From: an uncultured Pseudomonadota bacterium
Lineage (GTDB): Bacteria > Pseudomonadota > Alphaproteobacteria > RUG11792
Assembly: GCA_902796745.1 (NCBI GenBank)
Contig: CADBQC010000158.1
Location: 1-7,216 of the forward strand
Length of the DNA stretch: 7,216 nt
Direction of reading: 5' to 3'
The notes below the pieces were generated by a model. That model searched no databases. It had not been told where the DNA came from and saw only the letters and a program-made list of their open reading frames with translations. The position numbers and the translations under genes were made by a program. Position 1 is the first letter of the stretch, and each line of letters opens with the position of its first letter. Positions 1-6,361 of this stretch are shown here, one piece after another.

Positions 1-1
1 A

Positions 2-265
2 AAATTTAAGATAAATATATTATATATTGATGGAAATTTTGTATATAAAAAGATAAAAATATCTAATAAACATGTAATAAGCAAATCTGAAACTTGTCTG
101 ATTGAAAGTAAAAATTCAATAATACGAAGGCGATTAGCACGATTTCACAGAAGAATAGGTTGTTATTCCAAGGCACTTGATATGGTATCCGCCTCTCTAC
201 TTTTGCTGTTTAATGAAAAATTACTTTATCCTATAATTGGTTATGAATACCTTTTTTGGAAATAA
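2..265 (+). pseudogene. IS1-family transposase, C-terminal part (cut by window edge)
   Basis: An open frame enters from the left edge and runs 87 codons to a TAA at 263-265. It has the C-terminal pattern of IS1-family DDE transposases. YIDGNFVY near residue 8 fits the second catalytic Asp region. CLIESKNS near residue 32 carries the final catalytic Glu followed by Asn. The basic stretch RRRLARFHRRIGCYSKALDM is the family's conserved tail, and a hydrophobic end SASLLLLFN follows. No stop or frameshift is visible in this part, so the element may be intact upstream; that cannot be judged from this window. I could not place the right terminal inverted repeat, which should lie shortly after the stop. 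The family call is firm; whether it is intact or broken is unknown. Confidence 0.82.
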
Positions 266-623
266 ATATATAGTTTCGCACTATATAAATCTTCATAAAG
301 GACTAACAGAAAAAGTTTCTGAAAAAACTTTAACATATTATGAATTTTGTACCGAAATTAATAATTTTATGGATAAGTTTATTGTTGAACCAGCTACTGT
401 TGTTCAACACGATGTCTGCAGAAGATTGTTTATAAATGCAAATGCTGTTATGGAACAGCAACGACTAAGATTATTAAAAACTCTAGAGGAAAAATCTCAG
501 GCTAAAGAACTTTGGATACATTTAATAATAGCTTATAAATTTGCAGAAAAACGACAAATTGCAAGAGGAAAATCAGAACTAGAAACTAACTGGGGTCGGT
601 TTTATGACGCGTATATTAAATAA
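243..623 (+). CDS. Hypothetical protein, probably 5'-disrupted by IS1
   Basis: I do not recognise this 127-residue ORF. The first ATG (243) lies inside the end of the IS1 transposase frame, in another frame, and has no Shine-Dalgarno sequence. The next in-frame ATGs (370, 446) also lack one. The beginning, rich in aromatic and Ser/Thr residues, may be IS1-derived or junction sequence. The later part (about residues 40-127) looks more protein-like, with charged helical stretches such as RLRLLKTLEEKSQAKELW and a tail LETNWGRFYDAYIK. There is no signal peptide or obvious membrane segment. The simplest reading is the 3' remainder of a gene into which IS1 inserted, with the original start lost. 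It could also be a chance ORF. No function is proposed. Confidence 0.35.
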   Translation: MNTFFGNKYIVSHYINLHKGLTEKVSEKTLTYYEFCTEINNFMDKFIVEPATVVQHDVCRRLFINANAVMEQQRLRLLKTLEEKSQAKELWIHLIIAYKFAEKRQIARGKSELETNWGRFYDAYIK

Positions 624-1006
624 TAAAATATTTCATCTTTTCGTATTTTTTTGTTTCTATTAGCCATCTTAATGTGTACACTGTGGAAAGTTCTTTAGAA
701 AATTCCCACCAGATATTTCAAGGCATTCTACAAGAAAGTCTTTCTAATAGCAATATACCTTCAAAAGAGGGATTGTACAAGTTCGTGATATATGATACAA
801 AATTTGGCTTGAAATGGCTAAGGCGATTTAAGTCAAGCAAATATAAGGAAAATTTTCCAGCATTAAAAATGAGAATAATTTCTTTCAGAGAAGAGACTTT
901 TTCTTCTATTTGCTAGTCCTGTGCTATCTCACTCATTCACAGGCCTTTCCTGTCTCATATGTTATAAACCTATACAGATGACACTCTTCAAGCAACAAGT
1001 TTCAAG
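624..1006. other. Gene-poor stretch with IS remnant
   Basis: No convincing gene lies between the hypothetical ORF and the promoter of the next operon. A GTG-started frame at 674-916 on the + strand has no ribosome binding site and resembles no family I know. Its last bases overlap a segment homologous to the minus-strand start of the IS481-like element further right. The right part (893-976) is that IS terminus, listed separately. At 682-693 a TGT followed by AAAGTTC resembles the other terminus of that element with one extra base, so the whole 682-976 stretch may be a strongly shortened, MITE-like copy. That last point is weak. I see no tRNA and no clear terminator here. Confidence 0.5.
893..976 (-). 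mobile_element. Degenerate terminus of an IS481-like element (copy 1)
   Basis: Aligned by hand without gaps, this segment matches 4929-5012 at 59 of 84 positions. The match includes two exact 10-base blocks (GAGACTTTTT and TCTATTTGCT) at identical spacing, and an outer 23-base stretch (954-976 against 4990-5012) identical at 21 positions. In the second locus this stretch is the outer end of a transposase relic, read on the minus strand. On the minus strand the terminus begins TGTATAGGTTTATAAC. The matching transposase frame here has a TAG after about seven codons, and I recognise no transposase further in. This is therefore only an end fragment. The homology stops abruptly at 976/977, as expected for an element boundary. 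Confidence 0.65.
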
Positions 1007-1015
1007 TGATATAAT
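987..1015 (+). promoter_or_regulatory. Promoter with perfect extended -10, upstream of the MotB-like/gmk/mrdA operon
   Basis: TGATATAAT at 1007-1015 matches the extended -10 consensus exactly (TG, one base, TATAAT). A weak -35 hexamer TTCAAG lies at 987-992, with a 17-base spacer. A good extended -10 often compensates for a poor -35. Transcription would begin near 1022. That places the ATG at 1016 outside the transcript and favours the ATG at 1046 as the start of the first gene. Confidence 0.6.
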
Positions 1016-1045
1016 ATGAAAGTTGGGACAAGGTTCGATTTTGAT

Positions 1046-2002
1046 ATGGCTTATACACGGAGAAGGGAGCAAGAAGAAGTAAACATATGGTCGGGTTTTG
1101 TTGATGCTTTATCAACTGTTTTGTTGGTTTTTATATTTGTTTTGGTTGGATTTATCGCTTCGCAAGTGTATTTATCGAGCATAATCTTTGATAAAAATTC
1201 TTCGCTCTCCGATGTGCAAGACAGGTTGTCAAGCGTTTGCAAATTATTAAATTTAGAAAAGGATAAGAATTCAGAGTTGTCAGACAAAAATGAAAATCTT
1301 GCTAAGCAGATTTTGGAATTAAACGAAACAGTAGCAAATCTCCAAAGTATGTTTGATAAAGAAGAGGCTTTGAAAAATAAAGAGCATGAAGCTAAGGTAT
1401 CACTGGAAGAAAAAATTGAGGAATTAACGAAAAACCTGAAAGAAGTTATGGCTGCATTAGCCATTGAACATAAAACATCTGAGGAACAAAAGAAGGCGCT
1501 TGAATACATCAAGAGGGAAAATATAAAGCTGAATGAGTTGACGAAGTTAAGTTCATATCGTTCTGAATTCTTTGATAAATTGCAAAACATAGTAAAGGAT
1601 AAAAGTGGCATAAAGATTGCTGGCGATCGGTTTATATTTCAGTCTGAACTATTTTTTGATTCCGCTTCGGATGAGTTAAGCTCTAAGGGGGAAAAGCAAG
1701 TTGCTGAGTTGGCAGATGTTATTAAGGAAATTGGTGAAAAAATTCCTAAGAATATCAAATGGATTTTGCGAGTTGATGGGCACACAGATGAGCGTCCAAT
1801 AAATAGTGGCAAGTTCACGTCAAATTGGGAACTTTCGGCTTCGCGTGCAATTTCTGTGGTGAAATTTTTAATAAAAAAAGGCGTATCTCCGAAGAACCTT
1901 GTAGCAGCTGGATTTGGAGAAAATCAGCCAATATCGAGTGGAAAAAGCGCCAAAGATTTGGCTAAAAATAGACGCATAGAATTTAAATTGGATGAAAGAT
2001 GA
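1046..2002 (+). CDS. MotB/OmpA-like peptidoglycan-binding inner-membrane protein
   Basis: This 318-residue protein resembles the alphaproteobacterial stator-like proteins that pair with a MotA/TolQ/ExbB proton channel. From the chosen start, a short basic N-terminus is followed by one membrane segment (about residues 17-42) opening with IWSGFVDALST. Asp20 sits where MotB-type proteins carry the proton-binding Asp. Residues about 45-175 form a long Lys/Glu-rich coiled coil. The C-terminal OmpA domain (about 185-318) contains DGHTDERPI, the SNWELSASRA helix and NRRIEFKL, including the Asp and Arg that bind diaminopimelate in this family. The start at 1046 is preferred for three reasons: the promoter's TATAAT abuts an upstream ATG at 1016, AAGG lies at 1030-1033 (12 bases away, long), and relatives typically start just before the basic segment. 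The stop overlaps gmk by ATGA. The expected MotA/ExbB partner gene is not upstream; IS debris is there instead. A flagellar role is not implied. Confidence 0.85.
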   Translation: MAYTRRREQEEVNIWSGFVDALSTVLLVFIFVLVGFIASQVYLSSIIFDKNSSLSDVQDRLSSVCKLLNLEKDKNSELSDKNENLAKQILELNETVANLQSMFDKEEALKNKEHEAKVSLEEKIEELTKNLKEVMAALAIEHKTSEEQKKALEYIKRENIKLNELTKLSSYRSEFFDKLQNIVKDKSGIKIAGDRFIFQSELFFDSASDELSSKGEKQVAELADVIKEIGEKIPKNIKWILRVDGHTDERPINSGKFTSNWELSASRAISVVKFLIKKGVSPKNLVAAGFGENQPISSGKSAKDLAKNRRIEFKLDER

Positions 2003-2571
2003 AAAAATTGATACTTGTATTTTCTGGCCCATCTGGAGCTGGCAAATCGACCATAATAAATTATTTGCTAAAAGAGTTTGATTGTGCAGGATTAACGGTT
2101 TCACACACTACACGTATGCCTCGAGATGGAGAAACAGATGGCATAAGTTATCATTTTGTAACAAAAGAAAAATTTTTGAAAATGGTGCAAAATGGTGAGT
2201 TTGTTGAGTTCGTAGAATGTTTTGGGAATTATTATGGAACATCTAAGATGGCGATCGATGATGTGCTGAAACACAAGGATATCTGTATTCTGGATCTGGA
2301 ATATGAGGGGGCATATGCTATCTTAAATGATGAAAAATTCAAAGAGCAGTGTGTTGGAATATTGGTTTTACCTCCATCTTATAATTCTCTAAAACAACGT
2401 TTGATGGAACGCAATTCTGAAACTTCGGAAAGCTTGGATAAAAGGTTGAATGATTCATTTAAAGTTAAAAAAATAGCAAAATATCAATTTGTTTTAATAA
2501 ACAAGGAATTAGAAATTTCAAAAAGAAAGATAAAAGATATTGTGAACAATCTTAAAATGGCAAAAGTATGA
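1999..2571 (+). CDS. gmk: Guanylate kinase
   Basis: Guanylate kinase converts GMP and ATP to GDP and ADP in the cytoplasm, an essential step for GTP, dGTP and signalling nucleotides. The 190-residue product has the P-loop GPSGAGKS at residues 10-17. The GMP-binding segment TVSHTTRMPRDGETDGISYH follows. Next come FVEFVECFGNYYGTSKMAI, the Walker B-like LDLEYEGAY and the lid-type region QRLMERNSETSESLDKRL. The length is slightly below the usual 200-210, mainly from a short C-terminus. The ATG overlaps the upstream stop and the TGA overlaps the mrdA start, so translation is probably coupled; no strong Shine-Dalgarno sequence is seen. Its placement between a MotB-like gene and mrdA is unusual. All key motifs are intact and the identification is secure. 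Confidence 0.95.
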   Translation: MKKLILVFSGPSGAGKSTIINYLLKEFDCAGLTVSHTTRMPRDGETDGISYHFVTKEKFLKMVQNGEFVEFVECFGNYYGTSKMAIDDVLKHKDICILDLEYEGAYAILNDEKFKEQCVGILVLPPSYNSLKQRLMERNSETSESLDKRLNDSFKVKKIAKYQFVLINKELEISKRKIKDIVNNLKMAKV

Positions 2572-4397
2572 GTAACCGCAGGGATGATAGGCGGTTTTTT
2601 AATAAGCGGATTTCATTTTTTGCCGTAATACAGCTTGTTTTGGGTGCTGTAATCCTCACACGGCTTGTGTATCTGCAGATATATCGTTCGTCTTATTACA
2701 CATTGCTTGCAGATAAGAATAGGATTGTAACCAGACAGATTTTGCCAATGCGAGGCATGATAATGGATACCAAAGGACGGATATTGGCAACAAATACGCT
2801 CACATATACGGCGATGTTAGATTTGGATGCCATAAGGAATAACAACAATCAAAAAGTGATGGGGCTATTACTTAATAGACATAATTTAGCACCGGATATT
2901 CAAGCAAAAATAACCAATCTTCCCAAGATAATTACTAACTCCAATCGATATGTTACCTTGCAGAAAAATTTAGATTGGACTAATTTATCAAAATTTTATG
3001 TCACATCTTCAAAAATGCCAGGCATATTGATTGAAGGAAGTCATACCAGAACATACAACTTTCCATATGAATTCTCTCATATTTTGGGATATATCGGTGT
3101 TCCATCAAAGATGGATATAGAAAATAGCAATAATGCAACATTATCTATACCAATGGCAAAAGTTGGGAAAACTGGTATCGAAAAGCAGTACGATGAACAG
3201 TTATTTGGCTGTGCAGGTATCAAGCATGTTGAAGTCAATGCCAAACGCCAATTTATAAGAGATATCGATAATATAAAAGCAATTCCTGGAGATAATATAA
3301 GCCTAACTATAAATCTTGCCCTACAATTAGATGTTTACAAGATATTATCGCAGTATGAGAGCGCCTCCTGTATCGTCATGAATGCCCAGAACGGGGAAAT
3401 ATTGGCATTTGTTTCATATCCAGGTTATGACATAAACATGTTTACAAAAAAAATAAATGGCAAAGATTTACAAGAACTTTATCAAAATCCATACAATCCA
3501 ATGATAAATAAAATTATAAGTGGACTTTACTCGCCTGGCTCAGTTTTTAAGCTGATGACAGCAATAGCTGGGCTTAAAAAAGGAGTGATAACGAAAGATA
3601 CACGATTTAATTGTTCTGGACATACTCTTCTTGGTAATCATAAATTTCATTGCTGGAAATGGAAAAATGGCGGTCATGGTTCTGTAGATCTTGAGGATGC
3701 TCTTGCCGAATCTTGCGATGTTTATTTTTACAACGTTGCAAAAATGCTCTCGCCGGATGATATAGCACAAGTCGCTCATGATTTCGGATTAGGAGAAATT
3801 ACAGGTATTGATCTTCCATATGAAAAATCGGGTCTAATACCCACAAAGTCTTGGAAGAAAAAAACAAAAAAGCAAAAATGGACAACAGGAGATACATTCA
3901 ACATGGCAATTGGACAAGGATATGTTTTGGTTACACCGTTACAATTAGCAAAAATGATGGCAATCTTGGTTAATGGACAAAAAGTTATTACGCCACATCT
4001 AAACAAATCTTTCAATATTAGCGAAATGCCAGCTTTACATTATCCTAAGTCGCATATACAAACCATTTTGGATGGGATGGACGCCGTCGTAAATTCATGG
4101 TATGGAACGGCCAAAAATTCCGCAATCGATGATGAAAATGTCAGATTTGGTGGGAAAACTGGTAGTTCTCAGGTGTTCAGAATTACAGAAAAATTAAGAC
4201 GAGCTGGGAAAACTGTATCCGATGATTATTGGAAGAAAGAACATGCTGTATTTGTCGGGTATGCGCCAGTTCACGACCCAAGAGTTGTTGTTGCTGTATT
4301 GATTGAACATGGTGGTGGAGGTTCACAAACGGCAGCTCCAGTGGCTCGTGAGGTTCTCCTGGATACCAAGAAGCATATTCCAGAAATATTTGGATAA
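2568..4397 (+). CDS. mrdA: Penicillin-binding protein 2 (elongation transpeptidase)
   Basis: PBP2 is the class B DD-transpeptidase of the rod/elongation complex, anchored in the inner membrane with its catalytic domain in the periplasm. The 609-residue product has a basic cytoplasmic start and one membrane anchor (about residues 15-38). A dimerisation/pedestal domain begins at RQILPMRGMIMDTKGRILA. The transpeptidase domain carries all three active-site motifs: SVFK with nucleophile Ser325, SCD at 382-384 (SxN-type motif with Asp) and KTGS at 530-533. MAIGQGYVLVTPLQLAKMMA is typical of PBP2. FtsI is the main alternative, but the overall pattern and length fit PBP2 better. It overlaps gmk by ATGA and ends the operon; no clear terminator hairpin follows. 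Its usual neighbour rodA is absent, and IS debris starts 32 bases downstream. Confidence 0.93.
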   Translation: MSNRRDDRRFFNKRISFFAVIQLVLGAVILTRLVYLQIYRSSYYTLLADKNRIVTRQILPMRGMIMDTKGRILATNTLTYTAMLDLDAIRNNNNQKVMGLLLNRHNLAPDIQAKITNLPKIITNSNRYVTLQKNLDWTNLSKFYVTSSKMPGILIEGSHTRTYNFPYEFSHILGYIGVPSKMDIENSNNATLSIPMAKVGKTGIEKQYDEQLFGCAGIKHVEVNAKRQFIRDIDNIKAIPGDNISLTINLALQLDVYKILSQYESASCIVMNAQNGEILAFVSYPGYDINMFTKKINGKDLQELYQNPYNPMINKIISGLYSPGSVFKLMTAIAGLKKGVITKDTRFNCSGHTLLGNHKFHCWKWKNGGHGSVDLEDALAESCDVYFYNVAKMLSPDDIAQVAHDFGLGEITGIDLPYEKSGLIPTKSWKKKTKKQKWTTGDTFNMAIGQGYVLVTPLQLAKMMAILVNGQKVITPHLNKSFNISEMPALHYPKSHIQTILDGMDAVVNSWYGTAKNSAIDDENVRFGGKTGSSQVFRITEKLRRAGKTVSDDYWKKEHAVFVGYAPVHDPRVVVAVLIEHGGGGSQTAAPVAREVLLDTKKHIPEIFG

Positions 4398-4477
4398 TCA
4401 TTACAATCAAGGTTTGCTCTGTTTTTAATGTCCAAGTTCAGAGAGAAGTGAAACAACAAGAGCCTCCGGCATTATAT

Positions 4478-4552
4478 TTAGAGTATGTACCCCAATGGGG
4501 TTAGCTCACTCAAGGAAGAGTGTGGGCAATAGAAATTATATTTGCATAAATT
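4478..4552 (-). pseudogene. Transposase C-terminal fragment
   Basis: Read on the minus strand, these 25 codons give YNFYCPHSSLSELTPLGYIL, ending in TAA. This matches the conserved tail of IS481/IS3-type integrase-fold transposases (YN..RPHSSL..LTP..Y), with Cys in place of the usual Arg. A TGA lies just upstream in the same frame. In a neighbouring frame, LWLHLKFMQI continues the expected preceding helix, which suggests a one-base frameshift. It is in the same orientation as the core fragment at 4691-4987, and the sequence between them is too decayed to read. It is non-functional. Confidence 0.6.
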
Positions 4553-4690
4553 TCAGATGGAGCCACAGCTACATGTTCCGTTAACGAAAACACAGCTGGA
4601 GACGGCGTATAAGTTCTCTGCGTGTTTAGACAATGTAATTCTCAGTTAGAGTGGCATAAAATCCCCCGGTTACTGCATTCGATTTTGGCA

Positions 4691-4987
4691 TTATATGTTG
4701 GTTTTGCAAGTAGCAGAACAAATAGCGATTTCCAATTCCTTGCATACATTCTCAAAATCTTTCATAAATTCAGAACCTCCATCGACCTGAATTGAGCGAA
4801 CTTTATACGGAACATTTTCGATTAATTCTCGTAAAAACTTAGCAACATTTGCACTGTTTGCCTTGCAGTACACATTTGCATAATCCAAAGCCTCCTTTAT
4901 TAAATTAACCTTCAACAATTTAATTCTGGAGACTTTTTTGTCTATTTGCTTACTTTTAGTTGTTGCACTCAAACCAAGCCAATTTTT
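4691..4987 (-). pseudogene. IS481-like transposase core fragment, internally deleted
   Basis: The minus-strand frame is open from a stop just above 4987 down to a TAA at 4691. The nominal start is TTG at 4972. The first part, WLGLSATTKSKQIDKKVSRI, looks like the region before the catalytic domain. It is then joined directly to the middle of the integrase-like core: YANVYCKANSANVAKFLREL, then VRSIQVDGGSEFMKDFENVC. The latter carries the second catalytic Asp in VDGGSEF. The strand around the first catalytic Asp seems to have been lost in a deletion near residues 28-33. The final Glu region is also missing, because the frame ends soon after KELEIAI. The protein cannot be active. The family assignment rests on the KANSANVAKFL and VDGGSEF segments, as in endosymbiont IS481-type transposases. 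Confidence 0.75.
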
Positions 4988-5014
4988 GCCTCATATGTTA
5001 TGAACTTATACAAT
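4986..5014 (+). promoter_or_regulatory. Candidate murA promoter overlapping the IS terminus
   Basis: TTGCCT at 4986-4991 matches four of six -35 consensus bases. TACAAT at 5009-5014 matches five of six -10 bases. The spacer is exactly 17 bases. The -35, the spacer and four bases of the -10 lie inside the IS terminus ending at 5012, so this would be an outward-facing IS promoter completed at the junction. Transcription would start near 5021, giving a leader of about 60 bases before murA. This is a visual match only. Confidence 0.45.
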
Positions 5015-5057
5015 CCAAAAACAATATTTGATTATCGGGAGTGAGCAAGATAAAATT

Positions 5058-5063
5058 AGGAGG
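5058..5063 (+). promoter_or_regulatory. AGGAGG ribosome binding site upstream of murA, unusually distant
   Basis: AGGAGG is a full Shine-Dalgarno sequence, but the nearest in-frame ATG (5079) is 15 bases away and the family-consistent ATG (5088) is 24 bases away. No ATG, GTG or TTG lies at normal spacing in the murA frame. The start is therefore uncertain between 5079 and 5088. Confidence 0.5.
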
Positions 5064-5087
5064 ATATCAGTATTTTTCATGTTTTGG

Positions 5088-6353
5088 ATGTTACAAAGTA
5101 TTCGAATAGCAGGTGGTTGCCGGCTAAAGGGTGAGATAGAAATTAGTGGAGCTAAAAATTTGGCACTGCCGGCGCTTGTAGCATCAATCCTGACATCAGA
5201 TAGAATGGTGTATAAAAATGTTCCAAATCTTGCTGATGTCAGATCGCTATTCGACCTTTTGGATTGCATAGGGACTGAGATAAATTATGAAGATACGCAT
5301 TCGGTTACCCTGTCAACTGGTACAATAAAGTCAGCAACAGCTCCGTATGATTTTGTTAGAAAAATGCGTGCTTCAATCCTAGTTTTAGGAGCATTGATTG
5401 CGCGGTGCAAGAAAGCTACAGTTTCACTTCCTGGAGGTTGTGCCATCGGTTCTCGGGGAGTAGATTTGCATATAAAAGCACTGGAGCTAATGGGGGCTGA
5501 AATTTCGATAGAAAATGGATATATCGAAGCAAAAGCACCAAAAGGTTTAACTGGTTGCGATATAACATTTCCAGTAGTTACTGTGACTGGAACCGAGAAC
5601 ATATTGATGGCAGCAGTTTTAGCTCATGGGACAACAAGGCTTATAAACGTGGCGATGGAACCTGAAGTAGAGGCTTTTTGTGAACTTTTAAATAAGATGG
5701 GAGCAAGGATCTCAGGAGCAGGGACATCAGTCATTACAATAGAAGGAGTTAATGAACTTCATGGATCGGAATTCGAGATAATTCCAGATAGAATAGAAGC
5801 TGGAACCTACGCTATAGCGACAGCTATAACTAATGGTGAAGTTTTGCTAAAAAATTGTAAGTATGACCATTTAACCTCATTTTTCGAGACACTAAATTTA
5901 GTGGGGATTTCCTGTGAACAGAAAGAAAATGGAGTATTTGTCTCTCACAACACAGAAGAAATTCGACCAATTTCGATACAAACTGCGCCGTATCCAGGAT
6001 TTCCAACGGATTTGCAAGCGCAATATACTGTGTTGATGTCGCTTTGTAACGGTAGTGCATCAGTAACTGAAAATATATTTGAGAACAGATTTATGCATGT
6101 CCCAGAATTAGCTAGAATGGGCGCAAATATTTCGGTGCACGGAAAAACTGCTGTTGTTAACGGTGTAAAAAAATTAACTGGAGCACAAGTTATGGCAACA
6201 GATTTGCGTGCTTCTGTTTCACTTGTAATTGCAGGACTTGTCGCTGAAGGTGAAACTATCGTAAATCGCATATATCATCTGGATCGGGGCTACGAGAATT
6301 TGGAAGAAAAGCTTAGTAACTGTGGAGCAAACGTCGAAAGATTTAATGTGTAG
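5088..6353 (+). CDS. murA: UDP-N-acetylglucosamine 1-carboxyvinyltransferase
   Basis: MurA transfers enolpyruvate from PEP to UDP-GlcNAc in the cytoplasm, the first committed step of peptidoglycan synthesis and the target of fosfomycin. From ATG 5088 the protein has 421 residues (E. coli 419). The key residues are in place: Lys23-Asn24 in SGAKN, MRAS before the active-site loop, catalytic Cys118 in PGGCAIGSR, Asp308 in FPTDLQAQ, Arg374 in DLRAS and Arg400 in DRGYE. These sit one to three positions from the E. coli numbering, which supports this start; ATG 5079 would add MFW. Having Cys rather than Asp at the active site predicts fosfomycin sensitivity in principle. The loop reads GSRGVDLH where GARPVDLH is common, a Pro-to-Gly change. 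ftsY follows 8 bases after the stop, so the two are probably cotranscribed. Confidence 0.95.
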   Translation: MLQSIRIAGGCRLKGEIEISGAKNLALPALVASILTSDRMVYKNVPNLADVRSLFDLLDCIGTEINYEDTHSVTLSTGTIKSATAPYDFVRKMRASILVLGALIARCKKATVSLPGGCAIGSRGVDLHIKALELMGAEISIENGYIEAKAPKGLTGCDITFPVVTVTGTENILMAAVLAHGTTRLINVAMEPEVEAFCELLNKMGARISGAGTSVITIEGVNELHGSEFEIIPDRIEAGTYAIATAITNGEVLLKNCKYDHLTSFFETLNLVGISCEQKENGVFVSHNTEEIRPISIQTAPYPGFPTDLQAQYTVLMSLCNGSASVTENIFENRFMHVPELARMGANISVHGKTAVVNGVKKLTGAQVMATDLRASVSLVIAGLVAEGETIVNRIYHLDRGYENLEEKLSNCGANVERFNV

Positions 6354-6361
6354 GGAGCTTT

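Larger units (their letters stand above)
4429..5012 (-). mobile_element. Relic of an IS481-like insertion sequence (copy 2)
   Basis: The stretch between mrdA and murA is largely one decayed element. The outer end at 5012, read on the minus strand, begins TGTATAAGTTCA. The other end at 4429, read on the + strand, begins TGTCCAAGTTCA. The two match at 10 of the first 12 bases and are inverted, with TG...CA ends as in many DDE elements. Inside, a minus-strand transposase core lies near the 5012 end and a transposase C-terminus near the 4429 end, in the order and orientation expected of one element. At 584 bp it is far shorter than a typical 1-kb IS481, so it is internally deleted. I see no clear target-site duplication. 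The ends were found by eye and the inner boundary of the 4429 repeat is approximate. Confidence 0.62.

Noticed and set aside
674..916. An 80-codon + strand ORF with a GTG start
   Set aside because: It has no ribosome binding site and no recognisable family. Its 3' end overlaps sequence homologous to the antisense of the IS481-like transposase start, so it is probably not a gene.
1016..1045. ATG at 1016 as the start of the MotB-like protein
   Set aside because: It directly abuts TATAAT, has no Shine-Dalgarno sequence, and would add residues not typical of the family.
1051..1611. 186-codon minus-strand ORF opposite the MotB-like gene
   Set aside because: It is Ser/Phe-rich, as expected for the antisense of a Lys/Glu-rich coiled coil, and the + strand gene is well supported.
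4489..4503. Palindrome ACCCCAATGGGGT as a terminator for mrdA
   Set aside because: The loop would be a single base, no T-run follows, and the sequence lies inside the transposase C-terminal fragment.
4497..4526. tRNA-like stretch GGGGTTAGCTCACTC with a possible D-arm
   Set aside because: No anticodon stem or T-arm follows, and the same bases are explained by the minus-strand transposase tail PHSSLSELTP.
4468..4696. Direct repeat GGCATTATAT at 4468-4477 and 4687-4696
   Set aside because: Only ten AT-rich bases inside a decayed element; probably chance.
4403..5018. ACAATC-type similarity at 4403 and 5010 as a target-site duplication
   Set aside because: The two copies are not placed directly against the element ends and one overlaps the terminus itself.
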